Positions 8,319 to 16,179 of a stretch of 64,000 bases of DNA are shown here, in pieces. Numbering within the stretch: position 1 is the stretch's first letter; each line of letters opens with the position of its first letter. The position numbers were made by a program, and so were the translations under genes. The DNA comes from Desulfobacteraceae bacterium (GTDB taxonomy: Bacteria; Desulfobacterota; DSM-4660; Desulfatiglandales; Desulfatiglandaceae). The notes below the pieces were generated by a model. The model did no database searches. It saw nothing but the letters and a program-made list of their open reading frames with translations, and was not told the origin of the DNA. The stretch is taken from positions 1 to 64,000 of the forward strand of contig JAUWMR010000009.1 in NCBI GenBank assembly GCA_030613055.1, read 5' to 3'.

Positions 8319-9101
8319 TTATACCTCTTCCCTTTTGCCCATTCCGTAAGAAATTCGGTTGGCCATTTCTTTAACCATTTGTCCTAAATATTCCATGTCT
8401 TCTAATTCCAAACTGAACAGGGTTGCCGCAACCCCTATGCAGCCTACCAGACTATTTCGAAAATCATAAATTGGAGCCACTACTCTACGAACTCCTTTCC
8501 TTAACTCCTGGTCTTCAAAAGCATAGCCATTTTTTTTAACTTTCAACAGCTCTGCTTCCAGCGTATTCATATCGGTAATGGTGTGTTCAGTAACAGAAGG
8601 AAGTCCTATCCTGTCTAACACATTACGTCTTTTTTCCGCATCCATGTGAGCCAGATATATCTTTCCAACAGCAACCGCATGGAAATAAGGGTATGCGCTA
8701 CCGATGCGAGTATAAAGGCGAATCCCCTCGGTTCCCTCAATCTGTTCTATCAGGACAAGTTGATCCCGGTCTAAGGTGGATAGCTCAACGGTCTTAGATG
8801 TTTTTTGCGCTAATTCCTGCATAAAAGGCCTGGCAACTGTACGAAGTCTTATATTATCCTGAAGCCTGTTTCCGAAATACAGAAGCTTCATTCCTAAACG
8901 GTAAAAGCCTCTCTGCCTTGCCCTGTCCAATATTCCCCTGTCACATAAGGTGTTTAATATCCTGACCAACGACTGCCTTGGAATATCAAGCTCTTCCATG
9001 ATCTCCGACAGCGAGAGTTCCTTTTCACTGGCAGCCATAAGCTCGATTACATCAAGCGCCCGGTCCACGGCCGGCGCATGAGCTGATTTTTTTTGTTCCA
9101 T
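8319..9101 (-). CDS. IclR-family transcriptional regulator
   Basis: A 260-residue IclR protein. Residues about 10-70 form the winged helix-turn-helix (VDRALDVIELMAASEKELSL, then LDIPRQSLVRILNTL); about 85-250 form the effector-binding domain, including LDRDQLVLIEQIEG and the C-terminal RRVVAPIYDFRNSLVGCIGV. It heads the minus-strand cluster of acyl-CoA and acyl-phosphate enzymes and is the likely local regulator. A perfect palindrome lies only 9 bp before its ATG, which suggests autoregulation. IclR proteins often sense aromatic or short organic acids, which fits the context; the ligand is unknown. Confidence 0.93.
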   Translation of the reverse strand: MEQKKSAHAPAVDRALDVIELMAASEKELSLSEIMEELDIPRQSLVRILNTLCDRGILDRARQRGFYRLGMKLLYFGNRLQDNIRLRTVARPFMQELAQKTSKTVELSTLDRDQLVLIEQIEGTEGIRLYTRIGSAYPYFHAVAVGKIYLAHMDAEKRRNVLDRIGLPSVTEHTITDMNTLEAELLKVKKNGYAFEDQELRKGVRRVVAPIYDFRNSLVGCIGVAATLFSLELEDMEYLGQMVKEMANRISYGMGKREEV

Positions 9102-9109
9102 AGCTAAGT

Positions 9110-9146
9110 ACCATATATGGTATTTGATATATCTTATTTGGTATTT
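9110..9146. promoter_or_regulatory. Putative IclR operator
   Basis: ACCATATATGGT (9110-9121) is a perfect 12-bp palindrome 9 bp upstream of the iclR ATG. It is followed by an AT-rich stretch with further near-repeats of the half-site (TATTTGGTAT at 9135-9144). It lies where a Shine-Dalgarno would be expected, and no good one is visible, so binding there could block transcription or early elongation. The role is inferred from position. Confidence 0.5.
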
Positions 9147-9245
9147 TATGAGTAGGTGCTAAAAAATGTCAAGAAAAAAATGGGAAATGACGGAATGGAA
9201 TTGTCTGATGCTATCTGGATATGGATATTTTTCTGTCAACCCTCT

Positions 9246-9935
9246 TCATGGTCTTAATCGCTCATATATCCACATAGTGAGATGCTCATAAAAGGCAAGA
9301 AAGTCATCATAATCAAACGCGGTCCTCAAGGGAGGAATCATTTCCGGCGTCTCCTTGATAAACGCCATACCTTCTTCTAACTGAAATGCCGCTGTAGGAG
9401 GGTCATCAAATATTGCGTCTTTTTTCTTCGCCATTGCATAAACTGTCTCGAACTCAATTTCAGGCATTTTTTTATATATGGCATAGAGGTCTACATAGTC
9501 CTTGGGCTCAGTTCGACTGACACAGGCGCATAATTTGTTTGAAACAATATTTCGGATCGTATCGATTCGAACCTGGTGTCCATTTTCAAAAATGACAGAT
9601 GGACGTTGTTCATCTACTGAAAGCGGGACAATAACCATGTCAATCTTTGTTTCACGGATAAGACAGGATAATAATTGGGGACTTTCCCTGAGGGTAACAA
9701 TCTCTCCAGGCCACATGGCCTTTATCCAGAAGCCAATCTCAGAAATATTGACATGCTGCAAAGAGAATAAGTCGAGATCATTAGACGTCCGGTGATGAAG
9801 GTAGAATACGGAAAGAGCGGTGCCTCCTGTTAAAAAAAAATGTTCCTCAATCGTAGGTTCAGTGATAAGTTTCAGAAGCACTTCCCTCTGGCCTTCTGAC
9901 ACATAACATGACTTACTTTCCCTTGGACTGAGCAT
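9246..9935 (-). CDS. AbiEii-type nucleotidyltransferase-fold protein
   Basis: About 229 residues. The block FFLTGGTALSVFYLHHRTSN followed by DLDLFS is the nucleotidyltransferase motif of the AbiEii/AbiGii toxin family (GG-T, then D-D). A later LIRETKIDMVIVPLS could carry the third acidic residue. Family members are the toxin halves of type IV toxin-antitoxin or abortive-infection pairs, though many are uncharacterised. The ATG at 9935 is used; a GTG at 9959 would add eight residues. It overlaps the end of the small upstream gene by at least 64 bp, so the two are probably translated together. Whether it is active or toxic is unknown. Confidence 0.8.
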   Translation of the reverse strand: MLSPRESKSCYVSEGQREVLLKLITEPTIEEHFFLTGGTALSVFYLHHRTSNDLDLFSLQHVNISEIGFWIKAMWPGEIVTLRESPQLLSCLIRETKIDMVIVPLSVDEQRPSVIFENGHQVRIDTIRNIVSNKLCACVSRTEPKDYVDLYAIYKKMPEIEFETVYAMAKKKDAIFDDPPTAAFQLEEGMAFIKETPEMIPPLRTAFDYDDFLAFYEHLTMWIYERLRP

Positions 9936-10180
9936 AGTACTTCTGTAATCCTTTTCCACTTTTTGTATGTGTAAGGCTTCAAGTTTAATTTTGCCAACTC
10001 CTGGGAAATAGTATCAATAGGAAAAAACTGGAGTGTGTCCACAACTCTTCCATGCTCCAAAAACCGTTTCAAGATCCAGCGACGTATTCTCTGATTCCTC
10101 TGGTTCAACAAATGCCGCCGTATTGTGTCCGGATCAGTAAACTCAGGATAGTCCCAGAAAACTGCATTAAGGTAGTTCAT
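9872..10180 (-). CDS. Small partner protein of the AbiEii-like gene (DUF6922-like)
   Basis: A protein of about 102 residues, basic at the C-terminus. It begins MNYLNAVFWDYPEF, followed by the helical IRRWILKRFLEHGRVVDTLQ and ending with a Tyr/Lys/Trp-rich piece. The FWD start and the I-x-R-x-L-E-x-G helix resemble the DUF6922 group from memory, often found before nucleotidyltransferase-fold genes; no search was run. It is likely the antitoxin or accessory partner. The ATG at 10180 has GAGG upstream and is preferred over TTG at 10183. Its 3' end lies inside the next gene. Confidence 0.65.
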   Translation of the reverse strand: MNYLNAVFWDYPEFTDPDTIRRHLLNQRNQRIRRWILKRFLEHGRVVDTLQFFPIDTISQELAKLNLKPYTYKKWKRITEVLCSVQGKVSHVMCQKARGKCF

Positions 10181-10199
10181 CAAAACCTCACTATACCGA

Positions 10200-10241
10200 T
10201 TAATCCCTCATTCCTCCTGAAATTAAAGTAATGAGGATTAA
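10200..10241. promoter_or_regulatory. Inverted repeat upstream of the AbiEii-like pair
   Basis: TTAATCCCTCATT (10200-10212) and AATGAGGATTAA (10230-10241) form a 12-bp inverted repeat with one extra base, separated by 17 bp. It is 20-61 bp upstream of the small partner gene, an operator-like position for an autoregulated toxin-antitoxin pair. Confidence 0.45.
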
Positions 10242-10321
10242 CATATCATAGTTTTTTTGGGTACAAGCATACGGAAATTGGTCATATGTGTCAAGGATAG
10301 AGGTAAGCCTCATTTTTGTCC

Positions 10322-10371
10322 TTGACATCTGTTTTTTTGCTGCTATTTTATACTATAAAACGATTTTAGTC
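10322..10371 (+). promoter_or_regulatory. Promoter and TetR operator, copy 1
   Basis: TTGACA at 10322-10327 is a consensus -35. The -10 is uncertain: TTTTAT at 18-bp spacing, or TATACT further on. The operator-like palindrome at 10351-10371 (TACTA, 11 bases, TAGTC) overlaps or follows the -10 and is 26 bp from the tetR ATG. Apart from its first base it is identical to the copy at 15475-15495 upstream of the second tetR, and TTGACATCT is shared too. Autorepression by one or both TetR proteins is the simplest reading. Confidence 0.65.
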
Positions 10372-10396
10372 CAAAAATAAATATTGAGGTGTCGAA

Positions 10397-10987
10397 ATGA
10401 AACAGGAAAAATTGGAGTCCATCCTGGATACCGCAAAAAAGATGTTTGCGCGTTATGGCCTCCAGAAAACAACACTGGATGAGGTTGCCCGTATGGCCAG
10501 GGTGGCCAAGGCAACCATTTACAATTATTTTGGAAGTAAAGACCAGGTTTACATGGAAGTACTCCGCCGGGAGATGGATGACATAGTGTCAAAGATATCA
10601 TCTTCAGTAGCTCAAGTTACCTTACCATCTGATAAATTGGATGCCTTTGTCAGGGCCAAGTTTCGTTATATGCGCAAGGCCATAAACATATTGAATCTGG
10701 ACAGGGAAGGGATAGAGAAACTCCTGCCAAATGCGGAGAGTATTAGGGACGAACTCTTCGAGCGGGAGGTGGATATCATTTATTCTGTTCTGAAAAAAGG
10801 GGTCGAACAGGGTGTCTTCTATATTAATAATCTCATTTTAACATCCAGGGCCATTGCACATGCCCTGAAGGGTTTTGAGTTAAACTGGCTGGTCCAGGAA
10901 AGTGAAGAAAAGATTGAGCAATATCTCGATGAATTGATGAGCATCCTTTTTTACGGCCTGACGTCTGAAAAGAGAGGGGGAAAATAG
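10397..10987 (+). CDS. TetR-family regulator 1 (upstream of RND pump)
   Basis: A 196-residue TetR protein. The N-terminal DNA-binding domain contains the helix-turn-helix TTLDEVARMARVAKATIYNY (about residues 27-46); the rest is the variable ligand-binding and dimerisation domain. The ATG has GAGGTG upstream. Its TAG stop overlaps the GTG start of the adaptor gene by one base, so it is the first gene of a tetR-adaptor-pump operon. It is paralogous to the regulator downstream of the pump; the first ~120 and last ~95 bp are almost the same in both genes while the middle differs. It probably represses this operon until a ligand binds. Confidence 0.92.
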   Translation: MKQEKLESILDTAKKMFARYGLQKTTLDEVARMARVAKATIYNYFGSKDQVYMEVLRREMDDIVSKISSSVAQVTLPSDKLDAFVRAKFRYMRKAINILNLDREGIEKLLPNAESIRDELFEREVDIIYSVLKKGVEQGVFYINNLILTSRAIAHALKGFELNWLVQESEEKIEQYLDELMSILFYGLTSEKRGGK

Positions 10988-12252
10988 TGAAACCAAATTA
11001 CCTGAATTGGGCGGTCATCTGCCCGACCCTTTTAATTTACCTCGTGTTTATTGCAGGATGCAGGGAAAATACTTCTGCTGAAAGCATGCCACCGGAGCCC
11101 AAGAGACAGGTCACCGTTGCACCGGCCCTAAAAGGCAACCTTGCGGAGACACTCTTGTTAACAGGGACTCTTAAGGCCGCTCAAGAGGTAAATATAACTT
11201 CCAAAATTCCTGGACGGGTGGAGAAGGTCCCTGTAGAGGAAGGCACGCATGTTAAGACAGGAGATATATTGATTCAACTGGAACAAAAGGAACTCGCACT
11301 TGCAGTCGCACAGGCTGAGGCGGCGGTGGCCACTGCAGAGGCTGGCCTTGCCAAGGTGCTGGCCGGGACCCGGAAGGAAAAGATCGAACAGACCCGGGCC
11401 GCCCTGGCCCAGGCCAAGGCTAACGCGGACCTATCCAAAATCACGTTCGAGCGTATGTCTAAGCTCTTGAAAAACAAAACGATCTCCAGGACAAAGTACG
11501 ACGAGGCAAAAATGCGCTATGACGCAGCCATTGCCCAATACAATTCCGCACAGTCACAGCTTGAAATGGCAAAGACCGGAGCGACCCAGGAGGACATCGA
11601 GATTGCCAGGTCCCAGGTTGGGCTTGCCACAGCAGCCTTGGCTACAGCCAGAAGGCAATTTCAAAATGCCACAATTAATTCCCCTATCGACGGAGTTATA
11701 GCCCATAAGAATGTAGAGCCGGGAGAGGTTGTTTCACCACCAATGATACCCGGCAAGGCTCTCCTCGATATCGTGGATATTAAATCCCTCAAGACGATGG
11801 TAAACATCTCGGAAAACCGGATCAAGGACATCAGACTCGGCCAGGAGGCCATTATCACCTTGGACGGCTTTCCAGGTGAGACGTTTCCGGGGAAGGTTTC
11901 CATGATCAGTCCTGTGGTCAACGTAAAAAGCCGCACATTCAAAGCCGAGGTGCTGATTTCAAACCCCGGCAACAGGCTGAAACCCGGTATGTTTGCCAGG
12001 GTACAGCTTATCCTGACAAAGCAAACGGACATTGTAAGGGTGCCCATCAAGGCGATTACTGAGGGTGAGAAAGGCAAGGTTGTATTCTTAGCAGTGAACG
12101 GCATGGCCGAAGTGCGGCCAGTGAAGCTCGGCATTTCAGATGGTGTTGATGTAGAAGTCATCTCCGGCATAAAGCCGGGCGAAAAGGTTATCGTTGAGGG
12201 AAATCTCGGCCTTGAACATGGTGATAAGATCGTTTTAAAGGCTTCCCCATAA
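10987..12252 (+). CDS. RND efflux periplasmic adaptor (membrane fusion lipoprotein)
   Basis: A 421-residue HlyD/AcrA-type adaptor that links the inner-membrane RND pump to an outer-membrane channel. The N-terminus is a lipoprotein signal with lipobox FIAGC at about residue 24. A split biotinyl-lipoyl domain (GRVEKVPVEEGTHVKTGDIL and its later partner) encloses an Ala/Gln-rich alpha hairpin (about residues 90-210). The beta barrel and membrane-proximal domain follow (FPGETFPGKVSMISP). The start is GTG, overlapping the tetR stop by one base. No outer-membrane channel gene is present here, so the pump must borrow one from elsewhere. Confidence 0.92.
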   Translation: MKPNYLNWAVICPTLLIYLVFIAGCRENTSAESMPPEPKRQVTVAPALKGNLAETLLLTGTLKAAQEVNITSKIPGRVEKVPVEEGTHVKTGDILIQLEQKELALAVAQAEAAVATAEAGLAKVLAGTRKEKIEQTRAALAQAKANADLSKITFERMSKLLKNKTISRTKYDEAKMRYDAAIAQYNSAQSQLEMAKTGATQEDIEIARSQVGLATAALATARRQFQNATINSPIDGVIAHKNVEPGEVVSPPMIPGKALLDIVDIKSLKTMVNISENRIKDIRLGQEAIITLDGFPGETFPGKVSMISPVVNVKSRTFKAEVLISNPGNRLKPGMFARVQLILTKQTDIVRVPIKAITEGEKGKVVFLAVNGMAEVRPVKLGISDGVDVEVISGIKPGEKVIVEGNLGLEHGDKIVLKASP

Positions 12253-12284
12253 AGTAAATTAAATAACAGAGGACTAAGATAGAG

Positions 12285-15200
12285 ATGCGAATACCCGAAT
12301 TTTCCGTGCATCGCCCTGTGACGGTGCTGATGTTTATATTAATAATTGTGGTCCTGGGTGCGATTTCCCTTATCCGCCTTCCGATTGAGATCATGCCTGA
12401 CCTCACTTATCCCGTGGCAGCGGTGATCACCAGCTATGAAAGCGCTGCCTCGGAGGATGTGGAAAACCGCGTTACCAAGGTCATTGAAACAGCAGTCAGC
12501 CAGGTCAAGAACGTGAAGACAGTCAATTCCACCTCTATGGAAGGACTTTCCCTTGTTCTGGTAGAATTTGAATGGGGTACGAATATCGACTTTGCGGCCC
12601 AGGACATACGCGACGGGATAGGCATACTGAAAAAATTCCTGCCATCCGAGATCGACGATCCTATAGTCGTCAAGTTCGACCCATCGATGATACCGGTCAT
12701 TGTCTATGGTATCACGGGGAAGAGAGATCTGCGGGACCTTCGCACTCTTATAAAGGATGACATAAAAGACCGCATCGAGATGGTTGACGGCGTGGCAAAC
12801 GCGTTCATTATGGGCGGACGGGAAAGAGAGATACAGGTTCTCATTGATCGTGCCAAGCTCGAATCCCTTGGGATTCCTATTCAGCAAGTAGTTGCCAGGT
12901 TGCGCTACGAGAACCTTAATCTTTCCGGGGGGCATCTTACCCGCGGCCACACGGAATACCTGCTTCGCACTATCGGCGAGTTTGAAAGTCTTCAGGAAAT
13001 CCGGGATACCATTGTATCAGTTCAAAACGGGGCACCGATATATATAAAAGACATAGCTACCGTAAAAGACACCCATAAAGAGATCCGCTGCGACAGCCAT
13101 GTGAACCGGACGAACGGGGTAATGCTTCTCATTATTAAGGAATCCGGCGCCAATACTGCACAGGTTGTTTCCGCCGTGAAGAAGCAGGTCATTGCACTGA
13201 AAAAGGAACTCCCGCCGGACATTAAGTTTTATATCACACTTGATCAGGGTGATCTCACTGAAAAGATTGTTGCCGCCACCGCACAGGATGCCGTGTGGGG
13301 AGGCCTTATAGCCATGATCTTGATTTTGGTAGTGCTGCACAACTGGCGTCCGACTATCACCATAGGGCTTTCCATTCCACTGTCAATCCTGGCTACGTTT
13401 GTTATTATTTATGCCTTTGATTTCACCTTCAACGCGATGACGATGAGTGGGATCGCGCTCGGGGTCGGGATGCTTGTGAGCAACGCCATTATCGTAATCG
13501 AAAATATCTACAGGCATATGGAAGAGAAAAAAGACAGATTCAGGGCTGCTATTGACGGTACAGGTGAGGTGGGGATGGCTATCGCTGCTTCAACATTTAC
13601 AACAATAGCGGTCTTTCTCCCCATGTTTTTTGCAACGGGTATTGCCGGCAAGCTCTCCCGCGGTCTGTCACTTACTGTGGCTGTCTCCCTGTTAGCTTCA
13701 CTTTTTGTCGCCCTCACCCTTGTTCCTATGATGGCCTCTAAGATATTTCGTTTGAAAGACAAGACAAAAAAAGAAGGCATTGGAAAAAAAAGTGAAGAGT
13801 TTATTCGCAAAATTTACGGAAGCTTACTTAGTTGGGCACTTCGAAATCGCTGGAAAGTGACGCTAACGTCATTTGCAATATTTGGAGCGAGCCTTGTGCT
13901 CATCCCTTATGTCGGTAAGGAGTTCATGCCTCCAATTGATACCGGCCTGGTAATCATCAAGGTGGAGATGCCTGTGGGCACGGAACTTGACGAAACAGGC
14001 CACCTGGTTGAACAGATCGAGAACATTATGTCGTCTGAAAAGGAGCTGGATGTCATTGGATCAATTATCGGCGTGGCAGCCGAATCGGAGTTAGGAGCGG
14101 CATTTGGCATGACCAATACCGGTATTAACGAAGCGCAGATCTTCGCCCATGCCGTGGACAAGAACAAGCGAAAGCGCACAACCATGCAGATACAGGAGAG
14201 TATCAGGAAAAGACTTCCCGGGATAAAGGGAATAAAAATAGAATTTATGGACCTTGCGCGGATGATCACAAGCGCCGGTACCGGGCAGATCCCTATTGAG
14301 GTAAAGATCTTTGGGAAAGAAATAGACAAGCTGGGGCAGATGACGGATGCCCTTGCTCTTGACTGTAAAGAAATAAAAGGTCTATACGACGTGGACACCA
14401 CTCTCAGGCGCGGCAAGCCAGAGATTCATTTCAAGATAGATCGTGAAAAAGCCGCAAAGATAGGGCTTTCAGTGGCTCAGGTTGCCTCCACAATTCGCGC
14501 CTCTTTTGAGGGAGAAGTGGCAACTCTATTCCGCACCGCCGGTGATGAGTTTGACCTCAGGGTGAAATATCGTGAGGCCGACAGGATGACCCTAAATAAC
14601 GTCAAGGACATCCTGGTGGCGGCTCCACTCGGCTCACAGCACCGGCTCTCAGACATCGCAAAAATTTCGAAAGGCAAAGGCCCCTCTCGCCTTTTCCGTG
14701 AAAACCAGAAGCGGAAGGCCTCGCTTACCGCCAACTTCAGTGGACGTGATCTGGGCAACATCCTTGCTGACATCAAGACGAAGGTGGCAAAGATAAACTT
14801 TCCCCGGGGCTATTTTGTGGAGTATGGGGGTGAGATAAAGAGAATGCGGGAGACCTTCTTCTCCTTGGGAGCGGCATTCGTGCTCGCCATCCTCCTGGTC
14901 TATATGGTGATGGCGGCACAGTTTGAGTCCCTGCTGCACCCATTTACGGTCATGTTCACTGCGCCTTTAGGACTCATTGGTGTGATCGGAATTTTACTCC
15001 TTACCGGTAACACGCTCTCCATGCCATCTTTGCTGGGCATTATTATCCTGGCCGGGATCGTGGTCAATAACGGCATCGTCCTCGTGGACTATGTCAATCA
15101 GCTCCGTGCCCAAGGCCTGCCAAAAAACGAGGCAATCATACAAGGTAGTATAACCAAGCTCCGTGCTATGCTTCTTACGGCTATAGTCGCCATGCTCGGG

Positions 15201-15395
15201 ATGCTTCCGATGGCCATATCCAAAGGAGTGGGGGCCGAAATGCGTGCCCCTATCGCCCTGTCGGTAATAGGCGGTATGGTGGTCTCTACCTTTCTGATGC
15301 TGGTGATAATCCCAACGCTCTACAGCATTTTTGACGACCTTGGTAAACACACAAAACAGAAGACCAACCAGATGCTCCACGGAAAGGAGGGCTAA
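12285..15395 (+). CDS. RND efflux permease (HAE1/AcrB-type)
   Basis: A 1036-residue inner-membrane transporter with the usual 12-helix, two-half RND plan: MRIPEFSVHRPVTVLMFIL, a large periplasmic domain, the TM2-TM6 block from about residue 335, then a second repeat. AcrB-type pumps carry two acidic residues in TM4 for proton transfer; here that segment reads GMLVSNAIIVIENI, with Ser399-Asn400 where Asp-Asp or Asp-Asn is expected. In TM10 the usual Lys position reads VVNNGIVLV (Asn928-Asn929). The structure otherwise looks complete. It starts 33 bp after the adaptor and ends 50 bp before the next promoter. Substrates are unknown. Confidence 0.93.
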   Translation: MRIPEFSVHRPVTVLMFILIIVVLGAISLIRLPIEIMPDLTYPVAAVITSYESAASEDVENRVTKVIETAVSQVKNVKTVNSTSMEGLSLVLVEFEWGTNIDFAAQDIRDGIGILKKFLPSEIDDPIVVKFDPSMIPVIVYGITGKRDLRDLRTLIKDDIKDRIEMVDGVANAFIMGGREREIQVLIDRAKLESLGIPIQQVVARLRYENLNLSGGHLTRGHTEYLLRTIGEFESLQEIRDTIVSVQNGAPIYIKDIATVKDTHKEIRCDSHVNRTNGVMLLIIKESGANTAQVVSAVKKQVIALKKELPPDIKFYITLDQGDLTEKIVAATAQDAVWGGLIAMILILVVLHNWRPTITIGLSIPLSILATFVIIYAFDFTFNAMTMSGIALGVGMLVSNAIIVIENIYRHMEEKKDRFRAAIDGTGEVGMAIAASTFTTIAVFLPMFFATGIAGKLSRGLSLTVAVSLLASLFVALTLVPMMASKIFRLKDKTKKEGIGKKSEEFIRKIYGSLLSWALRNRWKVTLTSFAIFGASLVLIPYVGKEFMPPIDTGLVIIKVEMPVGTELDETGHLVEQIENIMSSEKELDVIGSIIGVAAESELGAAFGMTNTGINEAQIFAHAVDKNKRKRTTMQIQESIRKRLPGIKGIKIEFMDLARMITSAGTGQIPIEVKIFGKEIDKLGQMTDALALDCKEIKGLYDVDTTLRRGKPEIHFKIDREKAAKIGLSVAQVASTIRASFEGEVATLFRTAGDEFDLRVKYREADRMTLNNVKDILVAAPLGSQHRLSDIAKISKGKGPSRLFRENQKRKASLTANFSGRDLGNILADIKTKVAKINFPRGYFVEYGGEIKRMRETFFSLGAAFVLAILLVYMVMAAQFESLLHPFTVMFTAPLGLIGVIGILLLTGNTLSMPSLLGIIILAGIVVNNGIVLVDYVNQLRAQGLPKNEAIIQGSITKLRAMLLTAIVAMLGMLPMAISKGVGAEMRAPIALSVIGGMVVSTFLMLVIIPTLYSIFDDLGKHTKQKTNQMLHGKEG

Positions 15396-15445
15396 CTTAT
15401 AAATGTATAATATTTCGAGGTACTTGCGATAGCAAACTTTTATTC

Positions 15446-15495
15446 TTGACATCTATTTTTTTGTGATTAATTTAGACTATAAAACGATTTTAGTC
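15446..15495 (+). promoter_or_regulatory. Promoter and TetR operator, copy 2
   Basis: TTGACA (15446-15451) followed by a possible TAATTT -10 (16-bp spacing). A palindrome GACTA, 11 bases, TAGTC at 15475-15495 lies 25 bp before the ATG of the second tetR gene. The copy before the first tetR matches over 20 of 21 positions, and both lie at nearly the same distance from their start codons. The second regulator therefore has its own promoter rather than only reading through from the pump gene. Confidence 0.68.
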
Positions 15496-15519
15496 CAAAA
15501 TAATAACAAGAGGATAACC

Positions 15520-16104
15520 ATGAAACAAGAAAAATTAGAGTCCATCCTGGATACCGCAAAAAAGATGTTTGCGCGTTATGGCCTCCAGAAAACAACACTG
15601 GATGAGGTTGCCCGCATGGCCAGGGTGGCCAAGGCGACCCTTTATAATTATTTCGAGAACAAAGATGAGGTCTATCTGGAGGTCCTTCGCCGTGAAATTG
15701 CTGATGTAATCAAACAAGTATCATTATCTGTTGAGCAGGCGGCATCCCCCGTGGACAAACTCCGCGCCTTTGTACAGGCAAAGTTTCGTTACATGAAGTA
15801 TGCAAGCAACCTCCTGAATCTGGACAGGGAAGGGGTTGATAAATTGCTGCCTAAAACCGCCGAAATACACGACAGCCTTTTCAAAAAGGAGGCGGAGATC
15901 ATTCACTGTATTCTTGATCGGGGTGTAAATGAAGGGGTTTTTAGAATTAAAGATGTTTTTTTGACAGCCCAGGCTATTGGTTACGCCCTGAAGGGGTTCG
16001 AATTAAACTGGCTGGTCCAGGAAAGTGAAGAAAAAATTGAGCAATATCTCGATGAATTGATGAGCATCCTTTTTTACGGCCTTATTCATCGAAAAAGGAG
16101 TTAA
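15520..16104 (+). CDS. TetR-family regulator 2 (downstream of RND pump)
   Basis: A 194-residue TetR protein. The ATG at 15520 was chosen because it matches its paralogue exactly in start position (MKQEKLESILDTAKKMFARY in both) and because an upstream extension would run through the operator. The helix-turn-helix is nearly identical to that of the first regulator, so both should read the same operator; the central ligand region differs, which would let the two respond to different signals. The C-terminal ESEEKIEQYLDELMSILFYG is again nearly identical. Confidence 0.92.
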   Translation: MKQEKLESILDTAKKMFARYGLQKTTLDEVARMARVAKATLYNYFENKDEVYLEVLRREIADVIKQVSLSVEQAASPVDKLRAFVQAKFRYMKYASNLLNLDREGVDKLLPKTAEIHDSLFKKEAEIIHCILDRGVNEGVFRIKDVFLTAQAIGYALKGFELNWLVQESEEKIEQYLDELMSILFYGLIHRKRS

Positions 16105-16179
16105 GTAGTTTATGATCCTTAAGCACGAACAAATAACACAAGGATTTGACAACTCAACTAACAAAAGGAGGGACAAATC

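Noticed and set aside
9246-10183. A larger phage-defence island
   Set aside because: Only the AbiEii-like pair is present; neighbours on both sides are metabolic or efflux genes with no integrase, phage or restriction genes.
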